A stretch of 5,543 bases of DNA from Fidelibacterota bacterium (GTDB lineage: Bacteria; Fidelibacterota; UBA2242), in contig JAUSPJ010000081.1 of assembly GCA_030655795.1 (NCBI GenBank), positions 1 to 5,543 of the forward strand. Reading direction: 5' to 3'. The notes below the pieces were generated by a model that saw only the letters and a program-made list of their open reading frames with translations, was not told where the DNA came from and searched no databases. Shown here one piece after another: positions 1 through 5,532 of this stretch. The position numbers and the translations under genes are program-made. The first letter of the stretch is position 1. Each line of letters starts with the position of its first letter.

Positions 1-1404
1 GGCAATGCGGCCGAAATCAAAGGGATTATCAACGATAGGAGTAAAAAAATCAACCGTTGCAACGATGGATATATCATCATTCAGACGGTACACAGCGGCA
101 TCGTCGGAAGTTTCAAAGCCTACCTGCGTAAATTCGGAAGGAAGCGCTTTAAATTTCTTTAGTATTTCTTCCAGGTTCTGTGGCCTGATTTTGCAGGCGC
201 AACCTAAACCGTGAGTATACTGGGTGAGTCGAATATCAGAAAAATCATCAAACGGTATTTCGGTGATCTGGTTTTTTGATAAATGTCGATAGGATTCGGC
301 GATTTTTGAGACCGCCAAATTAATGTCTTCCGCAGTCGTGGTTCTGCCAACGGAGAACCGGACGCTGCCAAGAATTCGCTCATCACTAAAACCCATCGCT
401 TTGAGCACATGTGATGGTTCAACGCTGTCTGCATGACAAGCAGCGCCGGCGGATGCGGCGATATCCGGCAAATTATCCAACAGTGTGTTGGCGTCGATAC
501 CGGGGAAGTAGACATTTACAGTATTCGGTAATTTATGGTTTGCTGGACCGTTGAGTTGAATTTCCGGTAGTGCAGATTTTAATTCGGTCCAGAACTGATC
601 GCCGCGCGCTGTTAATTCGGAGTTTATCAGATCTTCATTTTGATGGAAACATTCAGCCGCGGTTCCCAGACCGACAATTTCAAGAACGTTTTCAGTACCC
701 GGCCGCAGACCGTGTTCGTGCCCGGCGCCATGAATCAGCGGGCGGATCTCCACACCGGTTTTTATGTAGAGTGCGCCCACTCCTTTGGGAGCGTTCATTT
801 TATGACCGGCGACTGACAGCAGATCAACGCCCAGTTCCTGGACATCCACATGAATTTTTCCGACTGCCTGAGCGGCATCGGTGTGAATAATACACTTCTT
901 CTCGTGGGCGATTTTGGCAATTTCGCGGATTGTCTGAATGGTCCCAACTTCATTGTTGGCCAACATAATTGTGATTAGAAAGGTGTCACTGCGAACCGCT
1001 TTTCGCACGGAATCCACACTGAGCATTCCAAATTCATCAACCGGCAGATAAGTGACGGAATATCCCTTTTTCTCAAGATGACGACACACCTCCAGGACCG
1101 CCGGATGTTCAATTGCACTGGTAATAATATGTCCGGCGCTATACAGGTCGGCAATTCCTTTTATAGCCATGTTGTTGGATTCGCTGCCACCGCTGGTGAA
1201 AATTATTTCCTCGGGAACACAGTTCAGAAGAACGGCCAGTTGAGACCGGGCGTCTTCTACGGCTTTTTTACCAGTCTGACCATAAGGATGACTACTGGAT
1301 GGATTTCCGAAATGATTTTTCAGGAATGGGAGCATCGCCTGGACGACTTCGGGAAGCAGTGGAGTGCTGGCATTATGATCTAGATATATCGGTTTGTTTT
1401 TCAT
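1..1404 (-). CDS. selD: Cysteine desulfurase / selenocysteine lyase-like domain fused to selenophosphate synthetase (partial at the C-terminus)
   Basis: Translating codon by codon from the ATG at 1404 gives 468 codons with no stop up to the window edge. Residues 1-370 are a complete PLP-dependent NifS-family desulfurase: start YLDHNASTPL, His100, Asp176 and Gln179 (HTDAAQ), PLP lysine K202 in GHKMNAPKG, RPGTEN at 234-239, and the catalytic Cys323 in SAGAACHAD. After a linker of about 20 residues, 391-468 match the start of SelD: RLTQYTHGLGCACKI, with C402 and K405 equivalent to E. coli Cys17 and Lys20, then the acidic SDDAAVY and TVDFFTPIVDNPFDFGRIA. About 265 more residues of SelD should lie beyond the edge. 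Family knowledge: the first domain frees sulfur or selenium from cysteine or selenocysteine; SelD uses ATP to make selenophosphate. A single chain would channel selenium between the steps (inference). The start lies 9 nt after the nadC stop with no clear Shine-Dalgarno, suggesting translational coupling. Very sure of both domains and of the shared frame. Confidence 0.95.
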   Translation of the reverse strand, partial: MKNKPIYLDHNASTPLLPEVVQAMLPFLKNHFGNPSSSHPYGQTGKKAVEDARSQLAVLLNCVPEEIIFTSGGSESNNMAIKGIADLYSAGHIITSAIEHPAVLEVCRHLEKKGYSVTYLPVDEFGMLSVDSVRKAVRSDTFLITIMLANNEVGTIQTIREIAKIAHEKKCIIHTDAAQAVGKIHVDVQELGVDLLSVAGHKMNAPKGVGALYIKTGVEIRPLIHGAGHEHGLRPGTENVLEIVGLGTAAECFHQNEDLINSELTARGDQFWTELKSALPEIQLNGPANHKLPNTVNVYFPGIDANTLLDNLPDIAASAGAACHADSVEPSHVLKAMGFSDERILGSVRFSVGRTTTAEDINLAVSKIAESYRHLSKNQITEIPFDDFSDIRLTQYTHGLGCACKIRPQNLEEILKKFKALPSEFTQVGFETSDDAAVYRLNDDISIVATVDFFTPIVDNPFDFGRIA

Positions 1405-1413
1405 AGTCCGAGT

Positions 1414-2367
1414 TTAAGATGCTTCAATAAGCAGACTAAAATCTGCACTGGTTACCGAGTGAGTCAGAGCGCCGATGGAGATTACATCAACACCGCTTTC
1501 CGCAAAAGATCTGATGGTATCCAAAGTGATGTTACCGGATGCTTCAAACAGAATATGACTGTAGAGTTTTTTCGATCTGGCTTCATCGATGAGAGCGCTG
1601 ATCTGATCCGGTTTGAAATGATCAAACATGATTACGAACGGGAAGGGGGCGGTGATATTTTTAAGGTATCCGAGAATAGCCCGGAATTCATCAGCTTTAC
1701 TGACTTCGATTTCGATAAATCGCAAGTACGGATATGCGGATATCATCTGGGTAACAGCGTTCCGCAGCGCATCGGGATTATCCGAATTTCGCAGGACTGC
1801 CAAGTGGTTTTCTTTCAGCATGGCGGCATCGTGCAGCCCCAGGCGGTGAGTCAGGCCGCCGCCACACTGAATAGCGTGTTTGTCCAGCAGGCCCCACAAT
1901 GTTTTTCGGGTGCCGACAACAAAAGTGTTGGTACCAGCGATACTGTCCACATAGGATTTTGTGCTTGTGGCAATGCCACTCAGGCGTTGCAGAATATTAA
2001 GGATACTGCGTTCAATGGTCAAAATTTCGGCGGCTTTGCCATTTACCCGAAGTATAATTTCCCCGGACTTCACAACGTCACCGTTTTTAAAGTCAGACTG
2101 TATATGCAGATCGTGACAAGACGCAAAATAGATCGTTTCGTCCAATCCGGCAATAACTGTTGGAGTTTTGGCGACAATTTTGGCTCTCAGTGTGGATTCA
2201 TAGGGCTGCCGTGGTACCAGGGATACATCGCCGCTGTCTACGTCTACGTCAATCATTTTAGCAAAGAAACTATAAACCGTGTCCCGATAGGACGGGCGGC
2301 TCAGGTCAAGTTCATTAACGGCATCAAAGGCATTCCGAATGACACTATCTCTGTCTTTTTGATCCAA
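1414..2367 (-). CDS. nadC: Nicotinate-nucleotide pyrophosphorylase (carboxylating), quinolinate phosphoribosyltransferase
   Basis: NadC converts quinolinate and PRPP to nicotinate mononucleotide, CO2 and pyrophosphate in cytosolic de novo NAD synthesis. With the TTG at 2367 the protein has 317 residues, slightly above the usual 280-300. Visible signatures: ERSILNILQRLSGIAT (119-134), TRKT (153-156), GGGLTHRLGLHD with H174 and R175, LKENH with K185, the EIE acidic pair near 219-221, the FDHF aspartate near 249, EASGNI (275-280) and GALTHS (299-304). These cover the quinolinate-binding Arg, His-Arg and Lys known from mycobacterial structures. The loop after TRKT reads LWGLLDK instead of the commoner TPGLR..EK, as I recall from a recognised subgroup. 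Two in-frame TTG codons compete for the start. The one at 2373 lies 1 nt from the purine-rich AAAGGGA; the one at 2367 lies 7 nt away and is preferred. No ATG occurs before codon 38. It is followed at 9 nt by the desulfurase-SelD gene, so the two are probably co-transcribed. Confidence 0.95.
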   Translation of the reverse strand: MDQKDRDSVIRNAFDAVNELDLSRPSYRDTVYSFFAKMIDVDVDSGDVSLVPRQPYESTLRAKIVAKTPTVIAGLDETIYFASCHDLHIQSDFKNGDVVKSGEIILRVNGKAAEILTIERSILNILQRLSGIATSTKSYVDSIAGTNTFVVGTRKTLWGLLDKHAIQCGGGLTHRLGLHDAAMLKENHLAVLRNSDNPDALRNAVTQMISAYPYLRFIEIEVSKADEFRAILGYLKNITAPFPFVIMFDHFKPDQISALIDEARSKKLYSHILFEASGNITLDTIRSFAESGVDVISIGALTHSVTSADFSLLIEAS

Positions 2368-2481
2368 ACTCAAATCCCTTTTATAATTGTTCAGTCTGTA
2401 AAAACCAGGTTAATTTACAAAATATTTCAGAGAATTTTAGGGTTATCCCGCTCGTTTATATTAACTTTACAAAATTGAGTG

Positions 2482-2490
2482 AGTATAACA
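2482..2490 (-). promoter_or_regulatory. Possible extended -10 promoter for nadC and the desulfurase-selD gene
   Basis: On the minus strand the bases read TGTTATACT, a TG-N extension followed by TATACT (5 of 6 to TATAAT). No good -35 box sits 17 bases upstream. It lies in the 145-nt gap between the HAD phosphatase stop and the nadC start and would give a leader of about 105 nt. The gap is AT-rich, so a chance match is possible, and the promoter rules of this organism are unknown. Confidence 0.3.
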
Positions 2491-2512
2491 GCAGTCAGTA
2501 TTTTATAGAATT

Positions 2513-3142
2513 TCAGAAAAGTATTTTTTTTGCCAGATCTTCAACTGAGTAAAACAGTTCGGACGGATGCCGGGCCAGCAAGGATTCGACGGTATTATAT
2601 CCCCACGAAACGGCGCCCGATGAGATACCGATGTGATTAGCCGCGTCAATGTCCCTGATTTCGTCGCCGATATAAATAGATTCTGTTTCCGGGATTCCGC
2701 TTTTAGCCAGTACTTTACGCAGTTTGAGTCCCTTTCCGAATATCGATACGCCACATTCGAATTGACTGATCAGCGACGTCAACTCCTGCCCTAAAACCTG
2801 ACGGATATTTTCGACCGAATTTGAACTGACAACGGCCAGTTTGATCTTGTTTTGTGCTAATTTTCGCAATAAGGTATCAATGCCGTCAAACATAGGAATT
2901 GTATGAATATCCTCAGTCATTAATTTCCGTATATGATTTCCGATCAGCGGCGCTTTCCATAGTGGTAAACCGAGATGTTTAAGTAACTTTGCCGCATCGT
3001 AATTCCGTAAAAGTCTGTGCTCACTCTGATGAATATCGTGAAACTGAAATTTTTCAGCAACCTTATTGACAATTTTTGTCAGCCAGGGAAAGGAATTTGC
3101 GAGAGTTCCATCAAAGTCAAAAATGACAAGTCTGTATTTCAC
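2513..3142 (-). CDS. HAD-superfamily hydrolase, phosphoglycolate phosphatase-like
   Basis: A 209-residue haloacid dehalogenase-type phosphatase, probably cytosolic. Motif I is FDFDGTLANS with nucleophile D9 and acid/base D11. A helical cap fills roughly residues 15-85. Motif II is VVSSN with Ser106 or Ser107. Motif III is probably Lys137 in FGKG, and motif IV is YIGDEIRDIDAA with D160 and D164 as Mg2+ ligands. The closing VSWGYN segment is typical of Gph-like subfamily IA members, which remove phosphate from phosphoglycolate or other small phosphoesters. Substrate cannot be read from sequence, so no symbol is given. The start is GTG, supported by GGAG 11 nt upstream and by motif I following directly. 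A 145-nt gap separates it from nadC, so a shared transcript is uncertain; a job in nucleotide or NAD metabolism would be guesswork. Confidence 0.9.
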   Translation of the reverse strand: MKYRLVIFDFDGTLANSFPWLTKIVNKVAEKFQFHDIHQSEHRLLRNYDAAKLLKHLGLPLWKAPLIGNHIRKLMTEDIHTIPMFDGIDTLLRKLAQNKIKLAVVSSNSVENIRQVLGQELTSLISQFECGVSIFGKGLKLRKVLAKSGIPETESIYIGDEIRDIDAANHIGISSGAVSWGYNTVESLLARHPSELFYSVEDLAKKILF

Positions 3143-3181
3143 GAGAAGTTTTACTCCAAATTACTACGAAATCACAGAACT

Positions 3182-3209
3182 AATTTACGGATTTTTATTT
3201 TTTGGTCAA
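3182..3209 (-). promoter_or_regulatory. Possible sigma70-type promoter upstream of the HAD phosphatase
   Basis: On the minus strand TTGACC (3209-3204, 5 of 6 to TTGACA) is followed after 16 bases by TAAATT (3187-3182, 4 of 6 to TATAAT). Initiation would fall near 3175, about 33 nt before the GTG start. The position between the broken flavodoxin gene and an intact gene is sensible, but the -10 is weak and the region AT-rich, so this is tentative. Confidence 0.3.
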
Positions 3210-3250
3210 CGCAGAACATCTTAGAATTCACTGGTCGGTCGGAATGTGGT

Positions 3251-3541
3251 TCAATGTGAATTTTCGGCTGCCTTTTTAATCTGGTTTGCCCAGTTGACTG
3301 CTCGCTCAAGTTCACCCTCTTTCAGGGGACCTTTGTTTTCCATGACGATGAATCCTTCCGGTGGAACTAACAGATATCCCTGTTTCTTCCGGAGCCGGGC
3401 AGCGATGGGTTCTGCGGCATAGCCGAATATCTTCACGAAAAAAGTCAGTGTAGCTGAGTTTACGTCTTTTACCGACATGCGGGTATCGAATGCCGCAACG
3501 TTGACACCTTTCAATGCGCCGGCCGGGATTTTTAGAGTATT
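3251..3541 (-). pseudogene. C-terminal fragment of a flavodoxin-like protein
   Basis: From about the asparagine codon at 3541 the frame reads NTLKIPAGALKGVNVAAFDT, then VKIFGYAAEPIAARL, LLVPPEGFIV, GPLKEGELERAVNWANQI and a TGA stop at 3251. This is the second half of the roughly 155-residue flavodoxin-like proteins that begin MKALIVYDSVFGNTEK. The matching first half lies at 3997-4074 in another frame, and about 45 middle residues, including the second FMN-contacting loop, are gone. An ATG at 3553 opens this frame but lies in sequence that also encodes the end of the DUF202 protein, and it has no convincing Shine-Dalgarno. Without the N-terminal phosphate-binding loop this piece cannot bind FMN normally. 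It is best read as a remnant of an interrupted electron-transfer protein, unless the break is an assembly error. Confidence 0.8.
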
Positions 3542-3815
3542 TCTCGACTTCATCCAGAATCGATTTTACTTTGCGGTACCGCAAAACACCCCAAATTAGG
3601 GTGAGTAAACTTAGTGGAAGCTGCAAATAGCCGAGAATTAGAAAAAGAGTATCCCCCGGTAACAATTTGATGATCGACAATCCCGATGCGAAAAGCATAA
3701 TGCCGGTACGGATATAGGCCTGCAGGGTGCGTTCATTGGCCAGTTCGGTACGGTCCCTGGCCAACCGGTCTCTGAGGATCAATTGCTCGGGTTGAATTTC
3801 CTGATAAGGTTTCAT
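3312..3815 (-). CDS. DUF202 (YidH-like) small membrane protein with an out-of-frame tail
   Basis: The ATG at 3815 has a GGTGA ribosome site a few bases upstream. Residues 1-93 form a coherent DUF202-type protein: a charged cytoplasmic start, the hallmark RTELANERTLQAYIRTG (22-38), two membrane segments (about 38-53 and 56-78) and a basic RYRKVKSILDEVEK end. DUF202 members are small inner-membrane proteins without an established function. No stop follows. From about residue 94 (near 3536) the frame runs on for 74 residues over the flavodoxin C-terminal fragment in the wrong frame, giving a Cys- and Arg-rich tail that is not part of the family. Two membrane helices suggest the domain is nearly complete, although YidH itself is longer. 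The gene appears to have arrived with the NamZ-like tail and lost its own stop at the junction. The domain call is firm; whether the extended protein is stable is unknown. Confidence 0.7.
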   Translation of the reverse strand: MKPYQEIQPEQLILRDRLARDRTELANERTLQAYIRTGIMLFASGLSIIKLLPGDTLFLILGYLQLPLSLLTLIWGVLRYRKVKSILDEVEKYSKNPGRRIERCQRCGIRYPHVGKRRKLSYTDFFREDIRLCRRTHRCPAPEETGISVSSTGRIHRHGKQRSPERG

Positions 3816-3831
3816 GATTTCACCGAGAAGT

Positions 3832-3862
3832 GCCTCGCGAAGGCGTATCACCCTCGCAAGGC
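3832..3862 (-). other. GC-rich RNA hairpin between the NamZ-like tail and the DUF202 gene
   Basis: On the minus strand GCCTTGCGAGGG pairs with CCTTCGCGAGGC around a 7-base loop: a 12-bp stem with two G-U wobbles that pair only in minus-strand RNA. It starts 12 nt after the NamZ-like stop. No run of T follows, so it is not a standard intrinsic terminator. It may end or protect the upstream message, or act in the leader of the DUF202 gene. Confidence 0.55.
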
Positions 3863-3874
3863 ATTGTTTAAAGT

Positions 3875-3998
3875 TTAATCGTAAATGAAGTATTTCTGAC
3901 GTATTTTTTCGAACTCCTGCAGCTCTCCATCCCAGAACCGGATGATCGTTTCGGCATCGGAACCTTCGAGAATCGCCTGTTGTACCTTGTCGGCGACC
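3875..3998 (-). pseudogene. C-terminal tail of a NamZ/DUF1343-like exo-N-acetylmuramidase (fragment)
   Basis: In the frame ending with TAA at 3875-3877 about 40 codons read VADKVQQAILEG, AETIIRFW, then LQEFEKIRQKYFIYD. This resembles the very end of DUF1343 proteins, now known as NamZ exo-beta-N-acetylmuramidases acting on peptidoglycan fragments, whose tails follow the pattern 'eeI..sW...l..F...R.kYLlY'. Only the tail is present: upstream of 3998 the sequence becomes the start of a flavodoxin gene in a different frame. The piece has no start and no active site, so it is a relic carried with the DUF202 gene. The family call rests on a short match and is moderately sure; that it is a gene tail followed by a hairpin is more certain. 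Confidence 0.55.
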
Positions 3999-4074
3999 CA
4001 AGCGCTTCACCTATAACTTTGGCAACCTTTTCTGTATTACCAAACACTGAATCGTATACAATCAAGGCTTTCAT
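3997..4074 (-). pseudogene. N-terminal fragment of a flavodoxin-like protein
   Basis: The ATG at 4074 follows a good Shine-Dalgarno (GGAG, 8 nt away) and encodes 26 codons, MKALIVYDSVFGNTEKVAKV then IGEALG. This is a standard flavodoxin opening: a first beta strand followed by the SVFGNTEK phosphate-binding loop for FMN. Beyond codon 26 the sequence switches to the NamZ-like tail, and the open frame stops at 3868 as a 68-residue chimera. The matching C-terminal half is at 3251-3541. Intact relatives are single-domain FMN electron carriers of about 155 residues. The next three codons happen to read SPTR, which also resembles the second flavodoxin FMN loop (GSPTR), so the breakpoint may lie in a short stretch of microhomology. 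The preserved start and ribosome site suggest a recent break or an assembly join. Confidence 0.8.
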
Positions 4075-4124
4075 TGCTGTATCTCCAATTAGATATTAGG
4101 TCAGGTTATTGATTAAATAACGGT

Positions 4125-4433
4125 TTACTCATTGCGTTTTTTTCGCATAAATGAAATGCCGCCGAAACCGCTGATGATGGCAACGTAGAAACCTAAATCA
4201 TACCACCAGCCGGTGTTAAACGTTTCATAGATACGGATTGCCGGATTAAAAATACCGACAATTAAGGAAATCGGTGCGATCCAGCCGTGCCAAACGCCGG
4301 TGAAAAAGCCGGCCGGTTTCAATATTGTGCGGGCGCCGTCGCCGGGCAGACAGGCCGTTAATACAAGCAGGATAAACAGGAAAATCAGAGTGACTGGAAT
4401 GAGTTTTAAAGTCTTATGTTTTGATATCTCCAT
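4125..4433 (-). CDS. Small conserved membrane protein or lipoprotein of unknown function
   Basis: A 102-residue protein. The ATG at 4433 is chosen over the upstream in-frame ATG at 4469 because GGGAG sits 6 nt before it, and because the upstream one lies inside the end of the preceding hydrolase gene. Residues 1-28 look like an export signal: a lysine-rich start, a hydrophobic stretch at 11-27, and the lipobox LTAC with Cys28. Then come GFFTGVWHGWIAPISLIVG (a likely membrane segment), IYETFNTGWWYDLGFYVAI (start of a second one), a glycine-rich GFGG and a basic MRKKRNE end. The pattern 'GFF.G.WHG.I.P..LI.......IYE..N.G..Y..GF' recurs in small uncharacterised proteins of many bacteria as I remember them; I know of no assigned function. 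It starts 17 nt after the hydrolase stop, so it could share that transcript. The gene looks intact. Confidence 0.8.
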   Translation of the reverse strand: MEISKHKTLKLIPVTLIFLFILLVLTACLPGDGARTILKPAGFFTGVWHGWIAPISLIVGIFNPAIRIYETFNTGWWYDLGFYVAIISGFGGISFMRKKRNE

Positions 4434-4450
4434 GATCAACTCCCAAAGTT

Positions 4451-5416
4451 TTACTTTATTAAAATACACTTTTTTACTTCGGTCATTCCCGCGGACTGAA
4501 GTTTATACAGATAGACGCCGGAATTCAGATTGCTGGCGTTCCATTCTACTGTATGCCTGCCGGCGTTTTCGAATTCACTGATCAGGGTTTTAACTAACTG
4601 TCCTCGAAGATTGTAAATACTAAGGGTAATGAAATCATCCTTTGGCAAATCAAAACTAATAGTCGTGGATGGATTAAAGGGGTTGGGGAAGTTCTGAAAC
4701 AGGTGAAAACTTTCAGGCACTTTTCCGGTGAATTGAATGGCCGATCTCGTACCGGTGACTACATTGCTTTCATTGTTCAAACGGTCGAGCGCCGCGACGC
4801 CATAAACATAACCGCTATAATTCCAATCGGTGACACTATCCGGGTCGGAAGGCGTCGTTATAGCGTAAATATATTCGGGATTATCAAAGTCGGGCAGCTT
4901 GCTTTCGGGCCATTTATAGATAATATACCGATAGGGCTCGTCGTCGGATTTTGTAGGTAAATCATGTCCCCAGCGTATTACGGCCTTCCCATTATTTTCT
5001 TCAATTGTCACCCAGATTGGATCAATGGGCGGCAGACTATCACTCCAGCTCATTTGCGGTGTCAGAGCAGGATATTCATAGTAATGGTTTTTTAGAGAAT
5101 CTAGAAATCCTTTTGGATTATCAAGAAGACCCAGAGTAACGCGAAAATAGACATTTCCGTCGCACCCGTCAGTATTCCTGTTTAAGCGAATCTGACGAGG
5201 TAGTTCATCGGCGCTCCAGCTATTATCCGAAATACGATAAGGTGCGTTACCGGTATAAAGGTGCCTACCGTTCTTTTTCACTTGATCCGCCCACCAGGGC
5301 ATTAGAATCCCATAGTCTTGTCCACCGCCAAATGGCCAGTAAAGTTGTGGTGTGAGATAGTCGACATACTGTCCATTCAACCAGGCGACAGCGTCACAAT
5401 ATATGATTCCGTTGAA
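4451..5416 (-). pseudogene. 5'-truncated secreted GHL10-family glycoside hydrolase with Fn3-like and type IX sorting domains
   Basis: Numbering from the TTG at 5380 gives 309 residues. Residues 1-112 match the C-terminal third of the GHL10/DUF187 glycoside-hydrolase-like family: VDYLTPQLYWPFGG, ILMPWWADQ, GRHLYTGNAPYRI, ELPRQIRLNR, NPKGFLDSL, YPALTPQMSW. Residues about 113-215 resemble a fibronectin type III domain. Residues 225-309 are a type IX secretion sorting domain (NFPNPFNPSTTI, IYNLRGQLVKTL, AGRHTVEW, SGVYLYKL, final ILIK), which sends cargo across the outer membrane for surface attachment. The homologous frame extends back through IIYCDAVAWLNGQ to 5416 and meets TAA at 5417-5419. The signal peptide and first two thirds of the hydrolase domain are missing; no ATG occurs until 5302 and no ribosome site supports the TTG. 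The protein as left could not be exported, so I call it a remnant. An insertion, a deletion or an assembly join near 5416 could explain it. Confidence 0.8.
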
Positions 5417-5496
5417 TTAGCATGAGACTTCTAATAAAGCATTTTGTGTCGTAGACATCTCTTTGAGATATTGATTTACATGAAAAAACCGATAAA

Positions 5497-5532
5497 AATA
5501 GTTTTCAGTGGTATAATGGACTAAAAACTATT
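5497..5532 (+). promoter_or_regulatory. Inverted repeat enclosing an extended -10-like motif
   Basis: AATAGTTTTCAG (5497-5508) and CTAAAAACTATT (5521-5532) form a 12-bp inverted repeat with one mismatch. The 12-base spacer contains TGGTATAAT (5509-5517), a perfect TG-N-TATAAT extended -10 on the plus strand, with an ATG at 5536 close to where a transcript could begin. That fits an operator over a promoter for a rightward gene beyond the edge. On the minus strand the mismatch becomes a G-U wobble and T-rich sequence follows, so a weak terminator for a leftward gene is an alternative. The rest of 5417-5496 shows nothing I recognise. Confidence 0.35.

Noticed and set aside
570..890. Plus-strand open frames opposite the desulfurase
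   Set aside because: They are antisense to a fully supported reading frame and have no recognisable domains.
1459..2478. A long open frame on the plus strand (339 codons)
   Set aside because: It lies antisense to nadC, has no family resemblance, and the nadC frame carries all the conserved motifs. It is a shadow of codon usage.
3312..3535. A Cys- and Arg-rich tail with a CxxC pair at the end of the DUF202 protein, looking like a zinc-binding domain
   Set aside because: It is the flavodoxin C-terminal fragment read in the wrong frame, so the pattern is accidental.
3868..4074. A 68-residue open frame beginning like flavodoxin, possibly a mini-flavodoxin
   Set aside because: After codon 26 it reads the NamZ-like tail out of frame; there is no complete fold or FMN site.
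4105..4121. A short AT-rich hairpin (GTTATT / AATAAC) between the small membrane protein and the flavodoxin start
   Set aside because: A 6-bp AT stem with no T-run is within chance expectation and too weak to call a terminator.
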